Below are positions 1 through 12,199 of a stretch of DNA of 64,000 nucleotides, piece after piece. Every line of letters begins with the position of its first letter. The stretch's first letter is position 1. The position numbers were made by a program, and so were the translations under genes. The stretch lies in the NCBI RefSeq assembly GCF_004210375.1, contig NC_134825.1, positions 68,687,558-68,751,557 of the forward strand, written 5' to 3'. The notes under the pieces were generated by a model, which had not been told where the DNA came from, did no database searches, and saw nothing but the letters and a program-made list of their open reading frames with translations. This stretch comes from Tachypleus tridentatus. Its lineage: Eukaryota; Arthropoda; Merostomata; Xiphosura; Limulidae.

Positions 1-2599
1 ACAATCTTCCAGCAGAGGATCACTGACGTTAATCATCAAAAGATCAATCAAGGTAGAAGTGATGAACTGTCAGCTGTGTGACAGCACAGATAATTACATA
101 TTTTTTTCTGTTGCACTGTTTGGTGTTTATAATATAACAGCAAATCTTACCCATATAACTTACATCACTTCATGTTACTGGAAACAAATGACATTATTAT
201 TATAAGTTGTTTTTTTGTTTGTGTGTTTAACGTTTATCAAATCATAAACAATAACCTGGTAAGTTTTGATTAGTATTGTATCAAGTAGGATTACTGAAAA
301 TAACTCACAACGGGCAGTTGTTTTTTTTTCATTTTTGATATGTTAAGAGACAATGATCACGTGTCTGAGAATTAAGTCAGGATTTTCTTTGGCTTTCATG
401 CACTTTCTGCTTCAAACATTTAGGACCCCCCCACCGTCTTTCTTTATGTATGTGAAACCTCCACTATTTTTCTTGCAGTAGCAAAATGAAATATGTAACA
501 GTTGACCTGTACTATTCTAACACTACCACCACTGCCACACTTTTCACTGTATTAGTACTCCTTTGTACAACACCAGTTGTTGAGGTAAACTAGCTGAGGT
601 TTTCTACAATCCACCATCCCAGCAGCCACTGGTAGTGGCAAAGGTCTCTTGTGCTTCCCTCAATGAAGAGGTGAGAATTCACATTGAAAAAACCTGGAAA
701 AAGTTTCCAGATCTGCCAGTGAAAGGTCTCTTTCTGAGGACACTGTAAAAAATAACTGCAAAACCCATTTTTAAACGGCTGTAAGAAGTGGGTAAAACAC
801 TTCCCATGTGACTGATTTTTTCATGGCAGTCCAGAAATAGTTACGGTGCAAATCAGAAAACTCAGTGTGTGTGTGTCTAAATATATATATGAATATATAG
901 TGGGCACAGGTAAAGCCATGGTGGACAGTCTGAGCACTTTTTTGTTGTTTGGCATGATGTGGATTTGGCAACACCAGTCACCTTGTTGAATCCTATGAAA
1001 TGAAAAAGGGGTTCTGAAAGAGAAATAGTATATCTTCTTCACAAATGGGACAGCTGAAGAAAAGCAGCCTTTGACCTTTGAAAGCCTAAAACCAGCAGAA
1101 GATAAAGCTAGAAGATGTAGAGGAGGAGGAAAATGTGTGGATACTGTCAAAATGCCTGCCTAGAAGAGCTCATCCTAGAGCTGAAGAATGTAGGAGAATG
1201 AAAAAAAAAAAAAAAGTGACAAACTGAATTTGAAGAAATAGGAAATAGTCTGTGAGATTCCACAACCCAAGATGAATATACCCAACCAGAAAAATCAATG
1301 GACCTATCCAATTGACAGTAGAAGGAGAGGGGATCCTTGAACAAAGTAGGATTCCTAGAGAGGAATACATTAACCCTATCTCAACTGGTATCCTTTACTG
1401 TGCACATTACACAAGGTTTTAGTGTCTTGCATTTAAAATTTTATTCAACTACTTTTCATGTTATACCAATTAGTATAGTATAAAATCTTAGCTAGCAATT
1501 CAGATTTCAATAGTATATAAGTTTTAAGTTCTTAATTCTAGAAGGTAATGTTAAATAAAATCCTGAATTTTCCCTATTGTGACACATTTTCTCTATTTTG
1601 TCCACCACACCTCCAAAAGGAATGAAATTAAAAGTAAATTACTCACTATAAAATCATCACTGCTCATAGTCTCTGTTTGGTTACAGAGTTATCAAATAGA
1701 AAATTAGACACCTCCTGCCCCACCCACCCATCAATAGTTCTCTCATGTTTAATTCTATATTACCTTTAACCAATAGAAAGCCAAGGTTTTCATCTAGTAA
1801 ATATATCAGTTCTGAATAGATAATCATCAATTTCACTGAAGTACCTCTATTCCTGTGAGAAAACTAATGACCAACTTGTACAAATTTGTAATAGCTCTTC
1901 TTGCAGTCAGAATGCCAAAGAAAATTTTGAGATTTCAGATAAATAAGCTACTTTTTGCTTTTCATTAGTCTATGTTCTTTGGTGCATTATTTAACTAGAT
2001 AAAAATTATTTAGTACCTTACTACTATTAGTATAAAAGAAAGTAGGGTTAATTGTCATCAACAATTGACAGCAAGAAAAAAGATGGGATGAGTATTTTAT
2101 TTCTTGTTTTTCATGTTCATAATATAGCTATTATTATAAAATTAACTAAAATGTATATATAGGGTTATTTTTAGATTATTTAAGATTAAGTAATATAGAT
2201 AATAATATAACAAAAATGTTTCATGATCACACACGCAAGCATCTCATAATAGTTCATGAGTAACGTAACTTGATACCATATTGTAAGCTGCATGTTCCTA
2301 AAGTGATTTACAATTTATAAGGGGATGGATAGTAGTTAAACATGATTCAAAGTGTAATCAATAAGATAACAAAACAATAAAAGTAATTATAAACAGATAT
2401 ATACTATCACCAGCTTAAAGCTACTTAGGATAAATGAATATGTTTCACATCAGAATTTGAAGTCATTCTGGAAAGAAAAAAAGGATAATTCAGATTTATT
2501 TTTATTTTTTGTGCATTTGTACCAGCTCAGTAAAACTGACTGATCCCATATGGAGACAGAGTAGAGAAAATAACGAATTTATAAAGAATAAATAAAGAA
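1..2599. other. No recognised gene; short unassigned Cys-containing frame near 1130
   Basis: Intergenic-looking AT-rich DNA with short GT and TA runs at 868-895 and an A15 run at 1201. A small plus-strand frame around 1128-1200 reads KMCGYCQNACLEELILELK before a stop. It recalls the Cys-rich, coiled-coil starts of some retroelement gag proteins but is too short to assign. Confidence 0.4.
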
Positions 2600-4244
2600 T
2601 TTAAATGAGTACAGAGAGGTAACTAGGTTGGTCAAAATGACCAAGCCTGTGTTAAGGGAATTAGGATGGTGACCCCAAGAGAGAAAGGTCTCTGATAAAG
2701 CACAATGAACAGACCAACAAGAGAGAGGGGGCAATCTTGGTCCAAATAACCCAATAGACGAGAGATAGAAGGACTAAATACAGAAGTACAATCAACCTCT
2801 TGTGCAGTCAAAGACTGAGGAAGAAAAGCTCAATCAGGGTAGAGAAGTAAATGAGTGTGGTGGAGTAGGGTGCAAGAAGCATCTATAGGGTAGACATCTG
2901 AACAACAGTAATTGCAGGCAAAAAGAAGGAAGAAACATCTCAGGAGAGAAAAATGGTAGAAAGGGTAAAAAATCAATAGCAGATATGGGGCAAACACAAG
3001 TTTCGCAAAATCTCATGAAGGTCTTGGATAAGAATGTAAATTGGGTAAGGAGGGCAAAGAAATGAAACAGAAATGAGAGTGCAAGAGAATAAACACCTTG
3101 TGATATAAAAGGTGCAAATGCCATGGACAAGGCTTCCTCACAACTAGTAAAGGCAGAGACTGACAAGCCATTGTCAAACAGTCAGGTAAAAAGAAGAAAA
3201 GAAAAAAGGTGATTCATTGTATGATGACCAGGAAGACAATAGTAGTAAAAGTACCAATAACAGATATTAATTAAGAGACAAAAGGAGTGAAAGAGCAACA
3301 AGAAAATTACAAGAACAATATCACACAACTGAAAAGTCCAGCATGATAGGTAATAGAGCAAATTCAATGAATGATGGTGGAGGAAAGATATCCATAAATT
3401 AAAAAGGAATGTGTGAGGATGAAGCAAAGGTGAAAGGGGATATCGGGAAAAGAAAAAGAAGGATCCAAATATCAAACGGACCAAGGCTAAACTTGTAAAA
3501 GAAGTGCCAACATTATGGCCCAAAAAAGAGAGAAGCATGGAAAATTGTGGACTGGAAGGAGGAAACAAATAGGATAATAGGCATGCTGAAAAATGTTTGA
3601 TGAGGTCTGGTTGAAAGCAGAGCCAATGGATACAGAATATGGGACTATAAGAGAGGAAGCAAGGAGATAAGGGTAGCAAATGCATCCAAAAGGAGCTTGT
3701 CCAAACAAGAGTAAACCCTGCAAAGAACCTCAGATGATCAAATGTGCAGTGACTAAGAGACATGGACCAACATCAAACTTTAAGCTCCTGGCAAGAAATA
3801 AGAATAAGGCTAGAAGTGTACATCTAACATCTAAAAACAAAAAGTAATGGAATAGATTCCTCACAAACAGTTGGTGTAAGAAATGACTATGGAATATACT
3901 GAGTGTAACATGACCAAGTGAACCACACCAACAGAGGCAGGAATGGAAACATACCAACAAATAGTAAGAAGATTATGTGCACTGATGTGGAATGAATGTT
4001 TATACAATCAAACATCAGAAGTTCTGCCCTCATCTAGAAATGTACCTCAATCAGAGATTGAAGCATTGAAGAAGGGAGAAATCTGGTTTGAGATGTTTAA
4101 CAAATCCTCAAGGAGACACACAACAGAGGATAATGAACAAAAGAAAAAAACCTTGGCCTCTGGTGAAGATGTATGAGTGAATACTACAAAAGAACAAGAG
4201 GTTCCAAAGAAGCAAGAGTCCTCAAAAATGAAAGAACTTCTTAT
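2600..4244. other. Purine-skewed, unclassified sequence
   Basis: Strong A+G excess on the plus strand over 1.6 kb, producing long hydrophobic but uninformative frames on the minus strand (for example 193 codons at 3182-3763, rich in F, L and S). Text similar to the LINE stops at about 4245. I cannot assign this stretch to the LINE or to another family. It could be an old insertion or a diverged retroelement end. Confidence 0.4.
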
Positions 4245-5050
4245 GTAGGAAGAAAATGAAGAGTGTTTTGAAGCATATAATAAAGACAGTTGCAAACGAC
4301 AAAGGTGTAGAGGAGGTTCATGAGACTTTGTGTACAAACTCTGAACTGGGAAAGTGCAGTAAGCCCCAGTGCAAGCCAAAAGTCCTGATGATGAACAGGG
4401 TCCAACATCTTTAAGGCCAAGGTCCAGGCAGAGCCAAAGACCAGAGACCCATAGTCCAGTTTCAATCAAATAAGAGCACAATATATATTTAGTGTAGAAC
4501 ATTAATCCACTCCCCAAGTGGTGGAAGAGAAGACACAGAGAATGTTCAGTGCTCTTGTACATTTAACTCATAGTTGCTTGATGTGTGGTATAAAAGTCAG
4601 CTTATGGTCAAACATAAGCCCCAAGAACTTTACCTCAGGGACCACAGGAAGCAGAGTTCAGGATCTAAGTGAATACCCTGTTAGTGGAAAAAGTGCATGC
4701 AAATGCTTTTAGAGCAAGAGAAAAGTTAAGACCTTTTGCTGTGGTCCACTTCAGTAAATAATTCAAAGCAGTCTGTAGCTACCGCTCAATAAACTTCATG
4801 TTTGATGACTTTCACATCTCATTTCAGTTGTCGACACAGAACCCGTTTGCAACAGTAAAAGAAAGTTGTTCAGTGATGGCATTAACCTTTATACTGAAAA
4901 TTGTGACACTCAAAAAACATCCCTGAGGGTCTTCAGGTTCCTGTAGAAAAAAATGAGAAAGTGCCAAACCCACACAAACTTAGAACCACATTCAGGATCA
5001 AGTTCTGAGAGAGCAGTGAATGAAGGCCAGTTGTCTTAGTCCAGCTTACA

Positions 5051-5365
5051 TCATGGCATGCAGGTTGGGTGATATCGATCATGACCAGTCTCTCTCAAAA
5101 GGACAGGAAAATCACTGCCTTGTGGATTACTATCTACCCTCCATGAAAAGAGAGAGAATAGTAAAGGGAAATAGACTGAAAGATCAATAACAGTAAAAGA
5201 CTGACTATGTGTATAAAAATAAGTATAAACACCAGGACTGAAGAGAGAAAGGTTGTGGTCCAAGAGCATAAACTCTACAGAGCAACCTCTCTCATCAATA
5301 TCTGCATCTCCCCAGAGTAGATTGTGTCTATTAGAGTTCACCGGGATTAAAAAGGGAGATGGCAA
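5051..5365 (-). pseudogene. LINE APE-type endonuclease C-terminal fragment
   Basis: A 104-codon frame with NSNRHNLLWGD, ERG, TVIDLSVY and SWRVDSNPQGSDFPVLL. These correspond to the FNAHNPLWGD, DLS and SDH(F/N)P blocks of apurinic-type LINE endonucleases; the last His is replaced here. Homology extends upstream with frameshifts to about 5720, covering residues that read like SLHHTITVCSLYLFP. Belongs to LINE copy 1. Confidence 0.8.
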
Positions 5366-6458
5366 CTATTCAATGAGAGCATCAAGGTCTGACTGATCAT
5401 AGGTCTTTCCAGGAAACAGGTAGAGAGAACAAACAGTGATGGTATGATGCAAGGAAACACAGATGGCTAGGCATCCAAGAAAGTGTTGAGTGGCAAAGTC
5501 AGGGTGGGCACATGCTGATCAACCAGCAGTGCCACCCTTCTATGCACTCATCCATCACACACACACAACCTGTCATTTCTGTACAAAGAAAATTGCCAAA
5601 AGGTGGCTGTATCAACAAGTTTCAAAAATGTTTCCTGTAAGGAAAGGTACACAAAATGATAAGAATTAATCAGTGCTTTGATGTCATCCAGATTAGAATG
5701 TAAACCTCGACAGTTCTACTGTATCAAAGTGGCCATTTTTACTTATGTGTAGATGAATTGGGTGGAGAGCCCCTCTGGTTTTGACCACGTCTTCTTTCTT
5801 TATTTGAAGGAGGTCTATCGATCTCCATGATTCCTGCCCTGGGTTGACTAGGCAAGTCTCTGTCATTGGAAGAAGATTCCAGTGACTGATGGTGTAAATA
5901 AATGATAATAATCTATCTCAGGGCCAGAGAAAAACATGTACCTGAGGAAACACCCAAACCCAGAACCACAGGAAATGAATCTGGGAATCTGCTGGAAGGA
6001 GTGGTTTGGGCAGAGATGGGTGTTGACAATGATTCATCAACTTTCTTAATCATGTAGGGCAAAAGACTTTTCACATGGTTTAAAACAATTCTTTCAGAGG
6101 CACAAGAAATCCTTCTGCAGTCCCAGTGTAGCAGTGGAATGAAGTACAGCAGCATACATTCGAGACAGAGTGGTGGATAGTAACTCTTGAATCCTGGGGT
6201 AAGAAATGTTGTGAATTGTTTTCAAACACTTCACCTCTTTTTCTTCCACCCATCTTGGGCATGAACAAAAGTAAGATAGGTGAGAGACACTACAGTTAAA
6301 ACAATAGTCTATTTCACACTCACACTCATTGTGGTCCTTACCTCCACAACATGATGTCTTTGAGTGATCGAACCACTGACATTGGAAACATCCAAGATGG
6401 TTCAGAATATAGGGATTCCATTTTTGAAAGTGGAGATATGCCTTACTGCAGAAACTCT

Positions 6459-6842
6459 TTAGGTGAAGAAACCAGTGAGGATCTCTAACTCAGAGATGTT
6501 CTTCAGATCTCTCTCAACAATAACAGCTCGTGACAATTTCAAAGGAGCATGGGGAGTAACCTTAAGGGGTATATCCCCAATTGCCTTCAAATGAAAGAGG
6601 AGTTCACTGTGTTTAGGAGTGGACATTTCTGCCAATATATCACCAGGAAAAAGCTTTCTGACTGACTCAGGAGAGCCACCACAACCCTCTAGTGCTTTCT
6701 GAATTAAAAGGGATATTTGCCCTAAAGATTGGCCAGAAAGAGAATGTAGTATCAATAAATGAGGTACAGATGTTGAAAAGGTTGAAGACTGCTGCTCAAA
6801 TTCTTCAAGAAGTGGTAATTTACCTATCGTCTGTTTTTTCAC
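6459..6842 (-). pseudogene. LINE ORF1 (gag-like) fragment of copy 1
   Basis: An open frame of 127 codons matching the central part of Jockey/I-type ORF1 proteins. Known family blocks visible are SVRKLFPGDILAEMS and TPHAPLKLSRAVIVERDLKNISELEIL. The frame closes at 6459, but homology continues in another frame into the zinc-knuckle part down to about 5990, so a frameshift has broken it. ORF1 proteins package LINE RNA. This copy cannot be functional. Confidence 0.8.
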
Positions 6843-7454
6843 ATTTTAGTTTGATTTTTGTCTGAGGGGTCCATAATAGAAAAAGAATGTTTTGGTGCCC
6901 ACCAACTCCACTAACTATGGAGCCCCATGTTGGGACACACTGCAATGCCAAACAAGGATACTGCAGCAACACCTGGGTTTCGTGAGCACTATACCCAAAC
7001 ACCAGCATCAGACACAATGTACACAAACCCCCAACACTGACCAAAAGTAGACCAGTCAACTGACCCTAAGGGAGCACCTTAAAACTGCCCATCTACAAGA
7101 ATTCAAGGCCAAGTGATTTGTTAGGGTTGAACCCCTCAACCACCAGCATCCTCTCTTTCCCTACACGGGTCGCCACGTACAGCAAACACATGGGTAGATA
7201 TTTAGATTCTAGAGGGGGTAAACTAAAAAAACAGAACTTTCTCTGGGAGGTCTCCTCACCACATACAGGAATCCACATGAGGGGCACAAAGCTAATATAT
7301 GCATGTCACCATTGGGAGAAGCTTGTGTCAATTTTATAATACAAACATACAAAAATTCAATGTGCTCCAGCTAGAATGTGATTTGGCACTTTAATATAAC
7401 TAAAAATTCATAGCTGAACTAAATAACAGAAGAATAGAATCCACTAACTCATAA

Positions 7455-7780
7455 ATCCATGCCCTTACCTTCATCTACATAAACAATATTCTCCTAAGAA
7501 AATTTTTTCACAAGATTAGCAAGGTAAGATTTTCTATTAATGAAACCATGTTGACTATCCAACAAAATTTTAAACTTTAAGTGATTTTTGCACAGCATCT
7601 ATTATCAGACCTTCAAAAACTTTACTCACCATTAATGTAAAACTAATAAGCCTTTGATTACTAGCATGATTTTATCATCACCCTTTAAAAAGAAATAAAA
7701 AGAGCAACTTTAACTAACTTCTTCTCTCATACTTCCTCACGATTCAAAAAATTGTAACAAGTAGCTCACATATCTTTTCT
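7455..7780 (-). pseudogene. CR1-like reverse transcriptase fragment
   Basis: A minus-strand reading with frameshifts shows VALFISF-KGDD, NQRLISFTLMVSKVFEGLIIDA and DSQHGFINRKSYLANL. These are the motif 1/2 region of CR1-type RT (FKKGD, NYRPISLTSVVSKVLE, QHGFR.GKSCLTNL). The catalytic YADD part is not present, because the element is cut near 7450. Confidence 0.65.
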
Positions 7781-9059
7781 TAGCAAGATTAATGCATCCA
7801 TACTGAATCATTAATCAATCTTGTTTCCATCTTCACAGTTGTTAAGGACAAGTAATATTTCTCAAGTCTTTGTCAGAAAAATCTGAATAACAAAAAGTAG
7901 CATTTGAGATAACACAGACTCTTAAAGAGTGCCTCTAATACTTCAAAACTCATGTTTTTAAAAATTAGCCTGAATTGAAAGTTTAACTCTTTTTCTACAT
8001 AAACAAGTCATAATATTTTTTAAATAAAATTTTACTATTTAACCTATAATAAGTGATTAAAAATAAATGTCTAGTTGTTTTCATTCCATTTCCACTTCAC
8101 CATTAAAGCCAACATTAGCATTAAACTTAGCAATGCTTGTTGGTATTACAATCTTCCACAGCTTGATTTTTATTAATTCAAAAAAGACTTTACCAATTGT
8201 CTATCACTTACAAAAACCATTAAAATTCTCTATAGCTAAATAATTTTACAAAGTTTTTAATTCAAGGTATGATGATGTTGAGAAAGAGCAAATGTATCAA
8301 TTTTCATGTTTTTATCATTCTTAAGTAAAATTATAGTGTTAAAACAGTTTGTGTTATGCATTTCTTTACCCTAACTACATTAATTACGTATGACATGTAT
8401 GACTAAAAGTGTACTTTCAGAGATTACAACATCATTCTTTTGTTTTTGCTTAACTTGAAGGTTGTAAATTCTTAACACTTGTTTCCTCAGCACATAAAGT
8501 GGCCCAGTTTCAAAGTTCAGTGCTATTGTAATAACTCAACCATCTAAAAATCATCAGATACCAGTCTTCCTTTACCAATCCTCAAAGACCTTACTTTCAT
8601 CCTAACATTCTGCTCATCTCTAATGTTTTTAAAGAAATCCTTACTATTGATTTTTACATTTTCAGGCAACATTTAATCATATACCATTTTTGATTTCTTA
8701 CTTTCCTCTCTTTATTGGATAGACAAGACTGTTTAGTGATTTGATATTTAATGATTATTTAGTTTTCATAACAGCATTAAAAGTTAACTGTTTTAAAAGG
8801 AACAGTTGTGAAAAATTTTGTAACTCAGAGTGATGTATCTTGCATGCAATTTATTTATTGTAGTATTGTTGACATATTTCTTGAATTCTCTAAGTTTTTC
8901 TCAGTAAGTGAATATCATTGCTAATAGAGGGTTAGATTTTTGGTGTGCATGTATTTATATCATGCAAGATACCAAAGCTTAAGTCAGAAAATATTAAGTT
9001 ACTGAAAGAGAAGTTGGACTGTATGATTGTTAATTTAACCATAATGGGCAATATTTTAA

Positions 9060-9285
9060 AGTCAGTAAATTAAAATAATTCATCTTGTCAACTGGAATTT
9101 AAAGTAATTAAATTATTTAGATTTTTATATACAACTGTGATATCCTATAATTTCAAGAATTTTCGTATACAAGTTTGTCTTTTGAACATATTTTAAAGCA
9201 AGTGGAATATGTGCTGTCCATTTAATGTTCACCTTTATTACCAACAAATCACAGACATCTATTGCAAAAGACCTGCCTAAGCTCA
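9060..9285 (+). repeat. Dispersed repeat, copy 1
   Basis: Colinear with 28345-28585: AATAATTCATCTTGTCAA, then ACAAGTTTGTCTTTTGAACATATTTTAAAGCAAGTGGAATATGTG, then CAACAAATCACAGACA. Unclassified. Confidence 0.65.
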
Positions 9286-10869
9286 AAAACTGACATTCTT
9301 GATATTTTATAATTCTCTCAATCTCCCATCACACCAATTAAACAATTTACACTTAAGATTTTCTTTAATTTTATCCATTTTACCCATTGCAATGTAATTT
9401 GATTCTTTACATGACACCTTTCCTTTTCTTCAAGAATATTGTACACTTTGAAAATTAATTTTCTTTCCCACATTTCATTTGTCTTCAACTAATTCAGCTG
9501 TCCAATTAAAAACAGACAATTCTCATTGCATCTCTTCAAATTTGCTTTTTTATTTGTAGTTAAAATCTCATTACTCTTGATCTCCATATACATTGAACTA
9601 TTAAACTTAATAAAGCAATGATCACTTTCATCATAATGTTCCATTACCTCCACCATCTAAACCATTTTTATATAAGCAGGAGGTTTTAATAATTTTTAAA
9701 TAATGAAAAAAAACACAAAAAGACAATTTGATTCACCAGTTCACAGATTAGTAAATTTACACTGCAAGTTCAATTATGTTGTTAATAATTAATAAAGAAC
9801 AATTAAAAATCAACCTTTCACACCACCCAATCTTCCCACTGAAATAATGTTAACAAAATATCAATGTTTGATATCAAACTATTGCTTTACCTGGTACCTT
9901 GAAATTGAATGAAACCCTTGTCAAGAAAAGATAAAATGAAGACCCAATAAAATCTACCAATTTCAAACTCCTAGACATGCATTCATATTATATGGATAAA
10001 TGAAAACTGTCAAAAACTAAAAGTTGAAAATAAAATAGTAGTATGAACCTACCTATACATCTAGGAAAGTATAGGAGGGATTTTGTAATCATGTTGATTG
10101 TAAATGTGAAACAAATACATTGACTAATACATACCAGTTGTAACCTCAACTTTTTCTACATCACATCATGATGTATTTTATATGTTACTCATACCACTTT
10201 TATCATAAGATTATAGTAGCACACATTCTTTCACTCTAGCCACAACCAACAATATGATGCACAGCAAACTGCTGGCAGGACAACATATGGTCTGCTTATG
10301 ACTGATGATATGATTTAAAGTTGTTGGTAAGACAAAATATAGTGTGTTTACAATACCCATTCATCATTTCTTGACATGCCATTCAAATCAGAAAGAGATA
10401 TCTATGTACTGGTTTACGCATTATGTAATATGCACTATAAAGTCTACTGCATGGCTTTGTTTCTACAAATTCAATAGCAAAAAAGAATTATAAATGGTTT
10501 GAAATTTTGTTTTTGTGTTATCAAATAGAAAATGCTTCTGGATCCAGTGAAACCACTCAGACCAAAACAGAGTAGGAAAATAGCTAAAATTTTATGTATC
10601 TCTGATCCTTATTGGTCTAGCCACTTAGAGTCAACACCATGTTTTTGGTTTTACCATTCACTTGCTAATAGCTTTAAAATGGCAGAAGAAAGGTTTGGCA
10701 ATCACCGTGATTTTTTTACAGCCAATTCATAACTGGCAGAAGTACCATTACTTTGAAATAAATCACACAAATTCAGGGTGTATTAGTACTGAAGATGTTT
10801 TTCAATTGTCATTTGATGTACAATAATTGTTATTTAATCTATAGAAGATGTATATATTTGCAACTGTGA

Positions 10870-11470
10870 TTTTTTTATTTTCACATATTTCTGTAACTGG
10901 GAACTACAACTCTCTGGGTCTTCCAAATATCAGAACAATAAATCTAAAATAGCACTGTTCCTAGTAGGTTCCCTGAAAAATTGGTAGAAAAAAGTAATTT
11001 CAACTATAAAAACACAGTTTGATTCTAGCATTTCCTAATTAATATACTCAAAATTAAAATCATTCACAATCATGATCACATTAATAGTTGAAACCTTAAT
11101 CTCACTATATAGTTTCATGTTAATTTCATGCAGTACCCTATAAGAAATTATCACAAAAAAAACCTTCTCTCTCCCATATTCACTAACAGAAACTGAAATA
11201 GTTTCAATCTCATCACCATCGTATTTTACACATAATAAAGCCACACTCTCCTTATTCATTAGTACTCAACCTATATTAAATAACCTATAGGCCAGCACTT
11301 AAAAGAAGTTTGTGTCATCAAAACTGTCTACATCTAACCAAATTCCAATTAATCCAATTACATCATAGCCTCTCTTTTGTTTAGTGCTATAAAATCATCT
11401 GTTTTATTTATTTCACTTATGGCATTACAATACCAACAATTTAGTTTACCCTTAAAGCTACTTCTGTACT
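10870..11470 (-). pseudogene. CR1-like endonuclease fragment
   Basis: The minus-strand reading gives GYDVIGL, LDVDSFDDTNFFLSAGYRLF, SGVALL-like SVALLC, VNDFNFEYI and EPTRNSAILDLL in order. These correspond to the ITETWL, RKGGGVALL, GDFNYPDIDW and EPTRG.AVLDLV blocks of CR1/L2 endonucleases. Part of it is open as a 74-codon frame at 11259-11035. The GDFN catalytic block has decayed to VNDFN. Confidence 0.65.
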
Positions 11471-12199
11471 TTGTTCCTACAATACATTTTTTTCTAATTT
11501 TTTTTTTTCTGTATTTAGTTTACACCATTCCTATTATTGGCTAAACCTACTTCAAAACTGTCCAAATAGCAAAGTTAATATCCTTTGCAAACAAGCTAGC
11601 CCATACACCTTTGAAATGAAAATCATCTATTACAAAAAAAAACTCTTTTTCCCATTGAACTGAGCCCACAAAATTCAACCAGCTTATCTGCTCATCTTTA
11701 TGTATTAACCTAAGCCTAATATTAAGCTCTAGTAACCTACTTATAATTCCCATAATTCAGTCTTAGTAGTGAGCCAGAAACAAGTGAGTGACAGCTCATT
11801 TCTATAAATGCTTTTATCAACCCCCAATACTTATCACTCAGCTCCCATGTGCATAAAAAGACTGCATCACTGTTAGCAGCATTTTCTTTATCCCTTACTC
11901 TGTCAGTTATATCCTACACCCCTGCCCCTGGATAAGATAATTCTTTTCTCCCTGTTTACTCTACAGAGTATCCTATCCATATACCACACCTAAAATTACT
12001 TGTAACTACAACATCCATAAATTTTTCATTCCCATCTTCTTCCCTTTTGCCAATAGTTCTTCATCTGCTCAAGCTAAAGGCTGAAACGGAATCTACTCAT
12101 TACTATCAAGTTCACTATTTCAAAGTTCTAGCCCTTATAGTACTATTTCTAGCTTCCAAAAATCACTATTAGATACTTTTTCTCTGGCATGTAATGGCT

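Larger units (their letters stand above)
4245..7060 (-). mobile_element. I/Jockey-like non-LTR retrotransposon, copy 1 (gag, endonuclease, RT), internally deleted
   Basis: Read on the minus strand. (1) Gag-like ORF1 at about 6842-5990, with IGDIPLKVTPHAPLKLSRAVIVERDL, then CCHC-type knuckles (CFQCQ...H...C) and CPRWVEEKEV near 6410-6210. (2) Endonuclease C-terminus at 5365-5051, with the WGDADIDERG and SWRVDSNPQGSDFPVLL motifs typical of APE-type EN. (3) RT palm and thumb at about 4990-4245, with LDYGSLVFGSA, LKMLDPVHHQ and SLLYASK. Stops and frameshifts are frequent. The text jumps from the linker after EN (about 5000) directly into the RT palm, so several hundred codons are missing. No target duplication was identified. 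Confidence 0.85.

Noticed and set aside
3182-3763. 193-codon open frame, minus strand, very hydrophobic
   Set aside because: Composition (F, L, S, H) follows from the purine skew of the plus strand. No conserved motif and no membrane-protein pattern.
10532-10732. 66-codon plus-strand frame starting MLLDPVKPLRPKQ
   Set aside because: No similarity recognised, no splice context, length expected by chance.
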